From Roseovarius amoyensis (lineage in GTDB: Bacteria; Pseudomonadota; Alphaproteobacteria; Rhodobacterales; Rhodobacteraceae): DNA of 64,000 bases. The stretch is from the NCBI RefSeq assembly GCF_003260265.1, contig NZ_QITQ01000006.1:124001-188000 (forward strand), read 5' to 3'. A model generated the notes under the pieces. It saw only the letters and a program-made list of their open reading frames with translations, did no database searches and was not told the DNA's origin. Of this stretch, positions 17,157 to 25,643 are shown one piece after another (position 1 is the first letter of the stretch; every line of letters begins with the position of its first letter). Made by a program: the position numbers and the translations under genes.

Positions 17157-18746
17157 TTACGACACGTCCTTGTAGCTGATTTCGCGCGTGTCGTCGCCGG
17201 TCTTGCCGCGCCGTACCAGCAGGCGGTTCAGGGCGTTGACATAGGCGCGCGCGCTGGCGACCACGGTGTCGGTATCCGCCGACTGGCCTGTGGCGATGTA
17301 GCCATCCTCTTCCAGCCGGACCGACACGGTCGCCTGCGCGTCCGTGCCTTCGGTCACCGCGCTCACCTGGTAGAGCGACAGACGCGCGTCATTGGGGTGC
17401 AGGGCGCGCACCGCCTTGAAGGTCGCGTCGACCGGCCCGTCGCCGGTCTCAACCGCGCTCGCCTCGACGCCGTCGATGCTCATTACCAGCTCGGCCTCGG
17501 CCGGGCCGCCGGTGCCGCAGACCACCCGCAGCGACCGGATAACCAGCCGGTCTCGGGCCTCGTCCTCGCCCGCGGCCACCAGTGCAATCAGGTCGTCGTC
17601 ATAGACTTCCTTCTTGCGGTCGGCGAGTTCCTTGAAGCGCACGAACAGATCGTTCAGCTGGTTCGCGCCCAGGTCATAGCCCTGGTCCTTGAGCTTGGCG
17701 CGCAGCGCCGCGCGGCCGGAATGCTTGCCCATTACGATGTTGGTGGCGCTCAGGCCGACATCCTCGGGGCGCATGATCTCAAAGGTTTCGGCGTTCTTCA
17801 GCATCCCGTCCTGGTGGATGCCGGATTCGTGGGCAAAGGCGTTCTTGCCGACAATGGCCTTGTTGTACTGCACCGGAAAACCGCTGACGGTGGCCACGCG
17901 GCGGCTGATATGCATGATCTTGGTGCTGTCGACGCCGGTGTAGTAGGGCATGATATCGCCCCGCACCTTGAGCGCCATGACCACCTCTTCCAGTGCGGTG
18001 TTGCCGGCGCGTTCGCCCAGCCCGTTGATGGTGCATTCGATCTGGCGCGCGCCGCCCGCGACGGCGGCCAACGCGTTGGCCGTGGCCATGCCAAGGTCGT
18101 TGTGGCAATGGGTGGCGAACACCACGTCACCGGCGCCCGGCACCTCGGCGATCAGCCGCGCGATCAGCTCGGCCGATTCCACGGGCGCGGTATAGCCCAC
18201 CGTGTCGGGGATGTTGATCGTGGTGGCGCCGGCCTTGATGGCGATCTCGACCACGCGGGCCAGGTAATCCCATTCGGTCCGCGTGGCGTCCATCGGCGAC
18301 CATTGCACATCGTCGCACAGGTTGCGCGCGTAGGAGACGGTCTCGTGGATGCGCTCGGCCATCTCGTCCTGGCTGAGGTTGGGGATCGCCCGGTGCAGCG
18401 GTGAGGTGCCGATAAAGGTGTGAATGCGCGAGCGTTTGGCGTGGCGCACCGCCTCCCAGCAGCGGTCGATGTCCTTGAGGTCGGCGCGCGCCAGCCCGCA
18501 GATCACCGCGTTGCGGCTGTGCTTGGCGATTTCCTTGACGGCGCGGAAGTCGCCCTCGGACGCGATGGGAAAGCCGGCCTCGATGATGTCGACGCCCATA
18601 TCGTCCAGCAGCCCGGCGATTTCGAGCTTTTCCTCGTGGGTCATGGTCGCGCCGGGTGATTGTTCGCCGTCGCGCAATGTGGTGTCGAAGATCACCACTC
18701 TGTCCTTTTCCGCCTGTGGCGAAACGGAGATCTTTTCGGTCGTCAT
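17157..18746 (-). CDS. leuA: 2-isopropylmalate synthase
   Basis: LeuA condenses acetyl-CoA with 2-oxoisovalerate, the first committed step of leucine synthesis. The 529-aa product has the DRE-TIM catalytic barrel: IFDTTLRDGEQSPGATM near residue 19, the metal motif THCHNDLGMATAN near 208, GERAGNTALEEVVMAL near 240, and GKHSGRAALRAKL near 344. The C-terminal third (about 390-510) is the leucine-binding allosteric domain (GGPAEAELVMSIDGVEAS), so feedback inhibition is expected. Upstream there is a 28-codon leader peptide with a run of leucines and alternative hairpins, indicating attenuation. AAGAGA precedes the ATG. The rest of the leucine pathway is not in the window. Confidence 0.95.
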   Translation of the reverse strand: MTTEKISVSPQAEKDRVVIFDTTLRDGEQSPGATMTHEEKLEIAGLLDDMGVDIIEAGFPIASEGDFRAVKEIAKHSRNAVICGLARADLKDIDRCWEAVRHAKRSRIHTFIGTSPLHRAIPNLSQDEMAERIHETVSYARNLCDDVQWSPMDATRTEWDYLARVVEIAIKAGATTINIPDTVGYTAPVESAELIARLIAEVPGAGDVVFATHCHNDLGMATANALAAVAGGARQIECTINGLGERAGNTALEEVVMALKVRGDIMPYYTGVDSTKIMHISRRVATVSGFPVQYNKAIVGKNAFAHESGIHQDGMLKNAETFEIMRPEDVGLSATNIVMGKHSGRAALRAKLKDQGYDLGANQLNDLFVRFKELADRKKEVYDDDLIALVAAGEDEARDRLVIRSLRVVCGTGGPAEAELVMSIDGVEASAVETGDGPVDATFKAVRALHPNDARLSLYQVSAVTEGTDAQATVSVRLEEDGYIATGQSADTDTVVASARAYVNALNRLLVRRGKTGDDTREISYKDVS

Positions 18747-18767
18747 GTCGTGTCTCTTTTCGATTGT

Positions 18768-18843
18768 CCTAAGCCAATTGGCGCGATGACAGGCACATCC
18801 TCTGAGCGGTCGCGCCGGATGGCACGCTCAGAGGCGGCTTAGG
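18768..18843 (-). promoter_or_regulatory. leu attenuator: alternative hairpins between the leader peptide and leuA
   Basis: Read on the leuA strand, four blocks can pair in competing ways. CCTAAGCC (18836-18843, inside the last leader codons) pairs with GGCTTAGG (18768-18775). CCTCTGAGCG (18825-18834, spanning the leader stop) pairs with CGCTCAGAGG (18799-18808). GGCGCGA in the loop of that hairpin pairs with TCGCGCC located between the two. A ribosome waiting at the leucine codons would cover the first two blocks and free the third pairing. No T-run follows, so the read-out may be Rho-dependent or translational. Confidence 0.65.
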
Positions 18844-18914
18844 AGCAGCAGAACGGAATGACAAGCCGCGCGCAGGCGCGGGGCCGGTCCGGTAATATGG
18901 TTCTGCTTCGTCAT
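18828..18914 (-). CDS. leuL: Leucine-rich leader peptide of leuA
   Basis: A 28-codon frame reads MTKQNHITGPAPRLRAACHS and then VLLLLSRL followed by TGA. Five of the last seven residues are leucine, encoded CTG-CTG-CTC-CTA-(AGC-CGC)-CTC; CTA is a rare codon in this GC-rich genome, which should make the ribosome sensitive to charged leucyl-tRNA. The stop codon lies inside the 5' arm of a 10-base-pair hairpin that precedes leuA. This is the classic layout of a transcription attenuator. The frame is far too small for routine gene calling. The symbol leuL is used by analogy with enterobacterial leu leaders, not from sequence similarity. Confidence 0.72.
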   Translation of the reverse strand: MTKQNHITGPAPRLRAACHSVLLLLSRL

Positions 18915-18922
18915 GGGGTGGG

Positions 18923-18951
18923 ACTATAGCCGCACGAATCGCGGTTGAAAA
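18923..18951 (-). promoter_or_regulatory. Probable sigma-70 promoter of the leu leader
   Basis: On the reverse strand TTTTCA (18946-18951) and TATAGT (18923-18928) are separated by 17 bases. The -10 ends 8 bases before the leader ATG, so the transcript would begin at or almost at the start codon (leaderless or nearly so). Confidence 0.45.
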
Positions 18952-18972
18952 CCCGCAATTGCCATGCTGCCC

Positions 18973-20442
18973 CTATTCGATGGCCGGTTCCCCGGCCTCC
19001 GGTTCGGCGCCCGTTTCCTCGTCGGTCTCTTCGGTCGGGGTGTCGGCGGTGGCGGCCTCGGCCAGCGCGCCGTCCTTCCATTCGCCGCTGGCCTCTTCGC
19101 CGGTGGCATAGCGCATCGTGCCCTGACCCTGACGCTTTCCGCCCTTGAACATGCCCTCGTAGACGTCGCCGTTGGAATAGGTGGCCACGCCCATTCCCGA
19201 AATCTCGCCCTCTTGCCACTCACCCTCATAGGTGAATCCATCGGGCATCACGATCTTGCCCTGCCCGTGACGCTGGCCATTGGCGAACTCGCCCGCATAG
19301 ATGGTGCCATCGGGATAGGTGGCCGTGCCCTGGCCGTGGCGCTGGCCGTCGCGCCATTCGCCCTCATAGCGATAGCCATCGGCATAGGTCATCACGCCGG
19401 TGCCGTGGTTGCGGGCGTTCAGGAATTCGCCCTCATAGACCAGCCCGTTGGGGTAGGTGGCCTTTCCCATGCCCTCGATCACGCCGCCGACCCATTCGCC
19501 TTCGTAGGTCGAGCCGTCGGGATAGGTGATCATGCCCTGCCCGTTGGCCAGGTCGTCACGGAATTCGCCGGCATAGACCGAGCCGTCGGGATAGGTGACC
19601 TTGCCCTGACCGGAAATCTTGCCGGCCATCCAGTTGCCTTCGTAACGATAGCCGTCGGTGCCGGTGAACGTGCCATGCCCGTGGCGGCGGTCGTCCTTGA
19701 ACTGACCTTCGTAGACGTCGCCGTTGTCATAGGTCACGCGGCCCTCGCCCTCGCGCCGGCCGCGCACGAGGTCGCCCTCGTAGACATCGCCGTTGGGCTG
19801 TACCAGCCGGCCCTTGCCGTCGATCTGACCGTCTTTCCAGGTGCCCTGATAGACCAGCCCGTCGGGCATGCTGAGCTTGCCTTCGCCCTCGCGCGCGCCG
19901 TTGACGACCTGGCCCTCATAGACCGCGCCATCGGGATAGGTGATCGTGGCCTGGCCTTCCTTGACGCCCTCGACCCAGTCACCGTCATAGACATAGCCGC
20001 CGGGGCTTTCCATCCGGCCGCGGCCATGGTGCATGGCGTTGAGGAATTCACCCTCATAGCGCACGCCGTTGGCGTAGACGGCGACACCGCTTCCGGTGAT
20101 CTTGCCATCTTCCCACGCGCCCTCATAGGTGCCGCCATCGGTAAAGACGATCTTGCCGACGCCGTGGGGCTTGCCGCGGGCGAATTCGCCCTCGTAGACC
20201 GACCCGTTGGGAAAGCGCGCCACGCCCGTGCCGCGGATTTCACCCTCGACCCATTCGCCGGTATATTCATATCCGTTGGGCAGGGTGTAGGTGCCGGTAC
20301 CATGCTGGAGCCCGTCCTTGAACGTACCCTCGTAGATGCCGCCATCCTCGTATTGCTTGGTCTGGATGTCGCCGTCCTGCGCCAGCGCGCCCCCGGCGGT
20401 GGCAATCGCGACGGCCAGCGATATGGTCAGCCTTTTTTTCAT
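18973..20442 (-). CDS. Secreted MORN-repeat protein
   Basis: The 489-aa product has a signal peptide (MKKRLTISLAVAIATAGGAL, cleavage after ALA near residue 21) and then about 18 consecutive MORN repeats of 23 residues with the core YEGEF-x-GxxHGxGxxxYPDG, from residue 36 to about 455. The tail (about 460-489) is acidic and rich in Thr, Glu and Pro. The repeats alternate between an EF..G..HG type and an EW..G.I.G type, so the unit of duplication may be 46 residues. MORN arrays form elongated beta sheets that bind lipids or proteins. Export to the periplasm or surface is predicted. Function beyond that is unknown. Confidence 0.9.
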   Translation of the reverse strand: MKKRLTISLAVAIATAGGALAQDGDIQTKQYEDGGIYEGTFKDGLQHGTGTYTLPNGYEYTGEWVEGEIRGTGVARFPNGSVYEGEFARGKPHGVGKIVFTDGGTYEGAWEDGKITGSGVAVYANGVRYEGEFLNAMHHGRGRMESPGGYVYDGDWVEGVKEGQATITYPDGAVYEGQVVNGAREGEGKLSMPDGLVYQGTWKDGQIDGKGRLVQPNGDVYEGDLVRGRREGEGRVTYDNGDVYEGQFKDDRRHGHGTFTGTDGYRYEGNWMAGKISGQGKVTYPDGSVYAGEFRDDLANGQGMITYPDGSTYEGEWVGGVIEGMGKATYPNGLVYEGEFLNARNHGTGVMTYADGYRYEGEWRDGQRHGQGTATYPDGTIYAGEFANGQRHGQGKIVMPDGFTYEGEWQEGEISGMGVATYSNGDVYEGMFKGGKRQGQGTMRYATGEEASGEWKDGALAEAATADTPTEETDEETGAEPEAGEPAIE

Positions 20443-20599
20443 GTCTGCCTCTGATGCCCCGGCGTCTTAACCCTGCGGTGGCGCCAAACCTAGAGGACGC
20501 GACCAAGGCTGACAACGGGTTTTGCCGAAACCGGGTTTCCCTTGGCGTCGCATCTGCTAAATCGGGCGGCATGGCGCGGCACAAGGAGACCCCAGCGAG

Positions 20600-22267
20600 A
20601 TGACCGACAGGTTCCGCCTGACCCTGGCCCAGCTCAATGCGACCGTGGGCGACCTGCCCGGCAACGCCGCCCTGGCCCGCCGTGCCTGGGCCGAGGGGCG
20701 CGATGCCGGCGCGCGGCTGGTGGCGCTGCCCGAGATGTTCCTGACCGGCTACAACACCCAGGACCTGGTGATGAAACCGGCCTTTCACCAGCAGGCCATC
20801 GCCATGATCGACGAACTGGCGCGCGATTGTGCCGATGGCCCGGCGCTGGCCATCGGCGCCCCGGCGCTGGACGGGGCGGAGTTGTTCAACGCCTATTACA
20901 TTCTCGACAAGGGCCGTATCGCGGCGCGGGTGTTCAAGCATCACCTGCCCAATGAGACGGTGTTCGACGAGGAACGCATCTACGCCGCGGGGGCCGTCGG
21001 CGGGCCCTATGCCATCGACGGCGTGCGCATCGGCAGCCCGATCTGCGAGGATGCCTGGTTCGATGACGTGACCGAGACACTGGCCGAAACCGGGGCCGAG
21101 TTCCTGCTGGTTCCCAACGGGTCGCCTTATTACCGGGGCAAGATGGATACGCGTCTCAACCTGATGGTGGCGCGGGTGGTCGAGACCGGTCTGCCGCTGA
21201 TCTATCTCAACCTCGTCGGCGGGCAGGATGATCAGGTCTTCGACGGCGGCAGTTTTGTGCTCAATCCCGGTGGCGATCTGGCGTTGCAGATGCCGGTGAT
21301 GGAAGAGGCGATTGCCCATCTCGACATGGTGCGGGGCGAGGATGGCTGGCGCGCGGAGCCGGGCATGCGCGCGCATCTGCCCGACACTATGGAACAGGAT
21401 TACCGCGCGATGGTGGTGTCGCTGGGCGACTACATGCGCAAAAGCGGGTTTGAAAAGGCGTTGCTGGGGCTGTCGGGCGGCGTTGACAGCGCGCTTGTCG
21501 CCGCCATCGCCGCCGATGCGCTGGGGCCTGAAAATGTTCGCTGCGTGATGCTGCCCTCGGAATACACATCGCCCGAGTCGCTGGAGGATGCGCAGGCGGT
21601 GGCCGAACGTCTGGGCTGTCACTACGACACGGTGCCGATCTCGGCCCCGCGCGCCGCGGTGACAGAGACGCTGGCGCCCCTGTTCGAGGGGCTGGCCCCC
21701 GACCTGACCGAGGAAAACATCCAGTCACGCCTGCGCGGGCTTTTGCTGATGGCGATGTCCAACAAGTTCGGCGAGATGCTGCTGACAACCGGCAACAAGT
21801 CCGAGGTGGCAGTGGGCTATGCCACGATCTATGGCGACATGGCCGGCGGCTATAACCCGCTCAAGGATCTCTACAAGACGCGCGCCTTCGATATCTGCCG
21901 CTGGCGCAACGCCAATCACCGGCCCTGGATGCAGGCCCCGGCGGGTGAGGTCATTGTGCAAAGGGTGATCGACAAGCCCCCCTCGGCCGAGCTGCGCGAG
22001 GATCAGAAGGACAGTGATTCGCTGCCCGACTACCCGGTGCTGGATGGCATTCTGGAAATTCTCGTCGACCGCGACGGGGCGGTGTCCGATTGCGTCGCTG
22101 CGGGTTTTGCGCAGGCGGATGCCGAGCGGGTCGCGCATCTTCTGCGGATTTCGGAATACAAGCGGTTCCAGTCGGCGCCGGGCACAAGGCTGTCGAAACG
22201 CGCCTTCTGGCTGGACCGGCGTTATCCGGTGGTCAACCGCTGGCGCGACCGCACCGGCGAGGGCTGA
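20600..22267 (+). CDS. nadE: Glutamine-dependent NAD+ synthetase
   Basis: NadE amidates nicotinic acid adenine dinucleotide to NAD+, using ammonia released from glutamine. The 555-aa protein has both parts: an N-terminal nitrilase-type glutaminase with catalytic Glu (LPEMFLTGYN), Lys (KHHLPNETVFDE) and Cys (SPICEDAWF), and a C-terminal synthetase with the PP-loop LSGGVDSALVAAIAAD near residue 288, then GNKSEVAVGYATIYGDMAGG near 397. AAGGAGACC precedes the ATG at 20600. It diverges from the MORN gene. With nadD and nadK also present, the window covers the last steps of NAD(P) synthesis. Confidence 0.95.
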   Translation: MTDRFRLTLAQLNATVGDLPGNAALARRAWAEGRDAGARLVALPEMFLTGYNTQDLVMKPAFHQQAIAMIDELARDCADGPALAIGAPALDGAELFNAYYILDKGRIAARVFKHHLPNETVFDEERIYAAGAVGGPYAIDGVRIGSPICEDAWFDDVTETLAETGAEFLLVPNGSPYYRGKMDTRLNLMVARVVETGLPLIYLNLVGGQDDQVFDGGSFVLNPGGDLALQMPVMEEAIAHLDMVRGEDGWRAEPGMRAHLPDTMEQDYRAMVVSLGDYMRKSGFEKALLGLSGGVDSALVAAIAADALGPENVRCVMLPSEYTSPESLEDAQAVAERLGCHYDTVPISAPRAAVTETLAPLFEGLAPDLTEENIQSRLRGLLLMAMSNKFGEMLLTTGNKSEVAVGYATIYGDMAGGYNPLKDLYKTRAFDICRWRNANHRPWMQAPAGEVIVQRVIDKPPSAELREDQKDSDSLPDYPVLDGILEILVDRDGAVSDCVAAGFAQADAERVAHLLRISEYKRFQSAPGTRLSKRAFWLDRRYPVVNRWRDRTGEG

Positions 22268-22334
22268 GCGCGGGGCTGTTGTTCTGAGTGTCCAGGAATG
22301 TTCGGGCGTCTTCGGAAGGGTCGGTTTCAGCCCC

Positions 22335-22407
22335 GGCCGATCGCAGATCGGCCACGCGCCGACCGCCCCCCAGGGCGGCGCGTTCCGCGCCACCCGCGGT
22401 CGGCTTG
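22335..22407. repeat. Structured extragenic element between convergent genes
   Basis: A perfect hairpin GGCCGATC-GCA-GATCGGCC (22335-22353) is followed by a larger stem closed by CCGACCGC (22359-22366) and GCGGTCGG with internal GC hairpins. The element fills the gap between the convergent nadE and decarboxylase genes. It may be a terminator or a member of a dispersed intergenic repeat family; no second copy is in the window. Confidence 0.55.
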
Positions 22408-22439
22408 CACCAAGGTTCCGGCGGTGTACTACCCGTCGA

Positions 22440-24077
22440 TCATTCCCCCTTGAGCGCTGACATCTCGCGCACCGCGCCGACAAAGCCGGCCAGCGTCTTT
22501 GATGTCGCGCCCCGGGGCAGCATCACCTCGATCAGCTGAAAGCGGCTGTCGTCGGCATGGGCCTGCGCCAAGGCGCGCCCCAGTTCCGCGCAGGTATGCA
22601 CGCGCACGCCGTGCCCGCCCAGATGGTTGGCGATTTCGGCATAATGCCAGTCGTCGAGGTCGTGATAGGACGGCCCCGGCTGAAAGGCGCGCAGCATCTC
22701 CCAGCTGAGGTTGTTGAACAGGATCACGATGGGCGCCCAGCCGTATTTGGGGCAGTTGCCCAGCTCCCACCCGGTCATCTGAAAGGCGCCGTCACCGACC
22801 AGAACGATGGGCCGGCGCCCGGTGCAGGCGGCGATTGCCATGCCGGCGGGCACGCCAAGCCCCATCGAGGCGTAATAGCCCGGCGCCACGAATTCGGTAT
22901 CGACGATTTCCAGCCCGGTGAACAGGCAATCGCCGATGTCGGTGGCGACGGGCATCCGTCCGTGGGCGTCGAACAGGTTGTTGACCGCCTGCGCCACATG
23001 GGTGGGCATCAATGGCGTGTCGTCGTCCGGCAGCCCGTGGGCATAGTCGGGCACATGCGCGTTGGGGCGGGCATGGTCCAGCGGATCGGCCAGTTCGGTC
23101 ATGGCCTCTACCAGCGCCTCCAGCGTGACCTCTGGATAAGTATGATGGGCAAAGGTCACATTGCGGTCCAGCGCCTGGATGGCACCGCGCAGGTCGATGT
23201 TCCGGCCCGAGACGCCGAAATTGGTGTCGCTCACGATCACCCCCAGCATCAGCAGGCAATCGGACCCCTCGACATGGCGCGCCGCCGTTTCGCTGCCGGC
23301 CGAGCCCAGATAGACGCCGGTCAGCGGCAAATCCTCACGCGATAACAGGCCCCGGCCCATAAAGCTGGTGGCCGCGGGCAGGCCGAGCTTGCGGCAAAGC
23401 GCCGCAATCTTGTCCTCGATGCCGTAGCGGCGCGCCTCGACCCCGACCAGAATCGCCGGGGACTGCGCCGCGCGCATCCGGGACAGGATCTCGGTGGCGC
23501 AGGCGCGTGCGGCGTCCGGGTCCGACGGGGCGGGGTCGAAGGGCGGCACCGGCGCGCAGGGTGTATCCACCATGTCGCGCGGCACCTCCAGATAGACCGG
23601 GCGGGAATACTTGCGCGCGGCATCCAGCACGCGGGCGATTTCGGCCGGCGCGGTGGCGGGGTCGTTAAGGACCGCCTGCGCGCAGGTCAGTTCGCGGTAG
23701 ATCTCGAACTGCGAATTCAGCGTCTTGACCTGGTGGTGCAGGCTGAGGCCCAGCTTGCCCTCCTGCGCGCCGGGCGCCCCCGAGATAACCACCAGCGGCG
23801 ATTTATCGGCATAGGCCTGGGCCACGGCGTTGACCATGTTCAGCGCCCCGGCGCCATAGGTGACGACCGCCACCCCCAGCGTGCTGGTGATGCGCCCGGC
23901 GGCGTCGGCGGCATAGCCCACGCCCGGTTCGTGGCTGAGCGTGTGCCAGGGCAGGATGGCGCTGTCCTCGATCACACGGAAAAAGGGCAGAACGAAATCA
24001 CCGGGGATGCCGAACAGGCGGTCGGCGCCGCGATCCTTGAGAGCGTGCAACAGGGCGGTGGCGATGGTCGTGGTCAT
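22440..24077 (-). CDS. Thiamine-diphosphate 2-oxo acid decarboxylase (indolepyruvate/phenylpyruvate/pyruvate decarboxylase type)
   Basis: The 545-aa protein has the three-domain ThDP layout: N-terminal PYR domain with catalytic glutamate 50 in SHEPGVGYAADAAGR, the LSLHHQVKT histidine pair near residue 114, and the C-terminal PP domain with GDGAFQMTGWELGN near 433 closing on the NN of ILFNN for Mg-ThDP. The His-His pair and the short length (545) point to the non-oxidative decarboxylase group rather than acetolactate synthase. Such enzymes turn 2-oxo acids into aldehydes, for example in indoleacetic acid or fusel-alcohol routes. No linked aldehyde dehydrogenase is present, so the substrate remains open. 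A metallopeptidase gene lies upstream on the same strand. Confidence 0.85.
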   Translation of the reverse strand: MTTTIATALLHALKDRGADRLFGIPGDFVLPFFRVIEDSAILPWHTLSHEPGVGYAADAAGRITSTLGVAVVTYGAGALNMVNAVAQAYADKSPLVVISGAPGAQEGKLGLSLHHQVKTLNSQFEIYRELTCAQAVLNDPATAPAEIARVLDAARKYSRPVYLEVPRDMVDTPCAPVPPFDPAPSDPDAARACATEILSRMRAAQSPAILVGVEARRYGIEDKIAALCRKLGLPAATSFMGRGLLSREDLPLTGVYLGSAGSETAARHVEGSDCLLMLGVIVSDTNFGVSGRNIDLRGAIQALDRNVTFAHHTYPEVTLEALVEAMTELADPLDHARPNAHVPDYAHGLPDDDTPLMPTHVAQAVNNLFDAHGRMPVATDIGDCLFTGLEIVDTEFVAPGYYASMGLGVPAGMAIAACTGRRPIVLVGDGAFQMTGWELGNCPKYGWAPIVILFNNLSWEMLRAFQPGPSYHDLDDWHYAEIANHLGGHGVRVHTCAELGRALAQAHADDSRFQLIEVMLPRGATSKTLAGFVGAVREMSALKGE

Positions 24078-24156
24078 TGTGCGGTTTCCGTTTTACTAAG
24101 GTGCCCGGCAGGGAATGCCTATCCCGGTGCCGGCGGCGGTGAAGGGGCGGGGCCGG

Positions 24157-24552
24157 TCATTCCCACCAGCGGTCGATTGTGGCGATGTCCGCATCCGACC
24201 AGCCGAAATGATGAGCGAATTCATGCACCGTGACATGCGCGATCAGGTCCGGCAACGCGACATTGCCGCGCTCTCGACATTCCGCCAGGATCGGTTCGCG
24301 AAACAGCCAGACCGTGTCGGGGCCCATCGGCTGATCAATGACCGATTTTTCCGTCACCGGGATCCCGTCATACAGCCCGGTCAGCTCCAGCGGGTCGGCC
24401 ATGCCCAACTCATCGAGCATCCAGCGCGCGGGCCAGTCCTCGACCCGCAGCACCACATCGCGGGCATGGGCGCGAAACGCGGGCGGCAGGGCGTCGATGG
24501 CGGCGCGCGCCATCGCCTCGAACTCGGGCAGGGCGGGGTCGGTGTGGTTCAT
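24157..24552 (-). CDS. Small zincin-like metallopeptidase family protein
   Basis: The 131-aa product carries HEFAHHFGWSD at residues 110-120, giving zinc ligands H110 and H114, catalytic E111, and D120 as probable third ligand (HExxHxxGxxD). The preceding segment VIDQPMGPDTVWLFREPIL is the family beta-hairpin. This compact metallopeptidase family (possibly the one catalogued as MpAs or zincin_1) is widespread in Alphaproteobacteria and Actinobacteria; its substrate is not known. The next gene downstream is the 2-oxo acid decarboxylase, 79 bases away. No signal peptide is seen, so it is cytoplasmic. Confidence 0.85.
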   Translation of the reverse strand: MNHTDPALPEFEAMARAAIDALPPAFRAHARDVVLRVEDWPARWMLDELGMADPLELTGLYDGIPVTEKSVIDQPMGPDTVWLFREPILAECRERGNVALPDLIAHVTVHEFAHHFGWSDADIATIDRWWE

Positions 24553-24607
24553 GCCCCAGATATGTGGCGGGGCGGGCGCGAATGGAAGGCCACCCGCCGT
24601 CGCGCCC

Positions 24608-25528
24608 TCAGAGCATCAGCTGATAGCTGGTCGGCACATAGTGATAGCCGCCCTGCGCCGCCTCGACAAAGCCGGTGCCGGGCCAGGGCATGTGATAGCC
24701 GGCAAAGGGCATCTTTTCGGCCGCCAGCATGTCCAGCAGGCGCCGCCGGGTGGCCGCCGCCGTTTCCTTGTCCATGTCGAAACTCACCTCCCAGTCGGGA
24801 TGGGCGAGCGACCAGACATAGTGATTGGCGAAGTCGACCGCGATCAGCAGCCTCTCATTGCCGCTTTCGATCAGGTGGGCCATGTGCCCCGGCGTGTGCC
24901 CGAAGGCGGCCATCGCGGTATGCCCGGAAAAGAGGCTGGCGCCGTCCTCCATCATGGTCATGCGCTCGGCCAGCGGGCGCACCTTTTCCTCGAACCCCGC
25001 GTTTTCCATACCCGACCAGGCGTCGAATTCGACCCGCCCGGTGGCATAATCGGCATTGGCAAAGGTGTCGCTGCCGCCCGCGCGCAGCCCGCCGATATGG
25101 TCGCCATGCATGTGGGTGATGACCACCAGATCGATCTGGTCGGGCGTGTGCCCGGCGGCGGCCAGCGCGCCGGTGATACCTTCTGGGTTCAGCCCGGTGT
25201 CGAACAGGACCAGCTTTTCGCCGGTGTTCACCAGCATGGGGGTGAAAAAGAACTGCGCCGCGTCGGTGGGCAGCATCGCGGCGGCCGAGGCCTGGGCAAA
25301 TTCGTCGTCGCTGACGTTGAGGCCAAAGATCGAATGCGGGTCGGGGCGCATCGCCGTCGCCGCCAACAGGCTGGTCACCTCGAACGAGCCGAGCGCAAAA
25401 CGGCGCCAGGGCGGGGTCCCCGCCCCCAGCATGGGCGCGGCGGCATATAGCGCGCCGGGTGCGGCCAGCGGCAACGCGGCGGCGGCGGCGCTGGTCAGCA
25501 GGCCGCGGCGGGTCATGCGAAGGGTCAT
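24608..25528 (-). CDS. Exported MBL-fold metallo-hydrolase
   Basis: The 306-aa product starts with a twin-arginine-like signal (TRRGLLTSAAAAALPLAAPGA), cleavage near residue 30. The mature protein is a metallo-beta-lactamase fold with THMHGDHIGG near residue 140 (zinc ligands), later FGHTPGHMAHLIES and LIAVDFANH, and a terminal histidine in FAGYHMPWPG. The spacing fits quorum-quenching lactonase-like or generic MBL hydrolases, but no specific assignment can be made. AGGGAGA precedes the ATG at 25528. An MFS permease gene diverges 115 bases away. Confidence 0.88.
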   Translation of the reverse strand: MTLRMTRRGLLTSAAAAALPLAAPGALYAAAPMLGAGTPPWRRFALGSFEVTSLLAATAMRPDPHSIFGLNVSDDEFAQASAAAMLPTDAAQFFFTPMLVNTGEKLVLFDTGLNPEGITGALAAAGHTPDQIDLVVITHMHGDHIGGLRAGGSDTFANADYATGRVEFDAWSGMENAGFEEKVRPLAERMTMMEDGASLFSGHTAMAAFGHTPGHMAHLIESGNERLLIAVDFANHYVWSLAHPDWEVSFDMDKETAAATRRRLLDMLAAEKMPFAGYHMPWPGTGFVEAAQGGYHYVPTSYQLML

Positions 25529-25643
25529 GTCGGTTCTCCCTGAAATGAATCACGTTGATCATAGCGCAATAACAGGGCGCGGAGCGGTTTTTCACGCCTT
25601 TGTGACCGACGCGGGTGCGCTGGACGGCGCGTCGCGCAACGCT

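Noticed and set aside
18964-20454. 496-codon forward frame opposite the MORN protein that looks repetitive
   Set aside because: Its repetition simply mirrors the MORN repeats of the opposite strand; no ribosome site or known fold.
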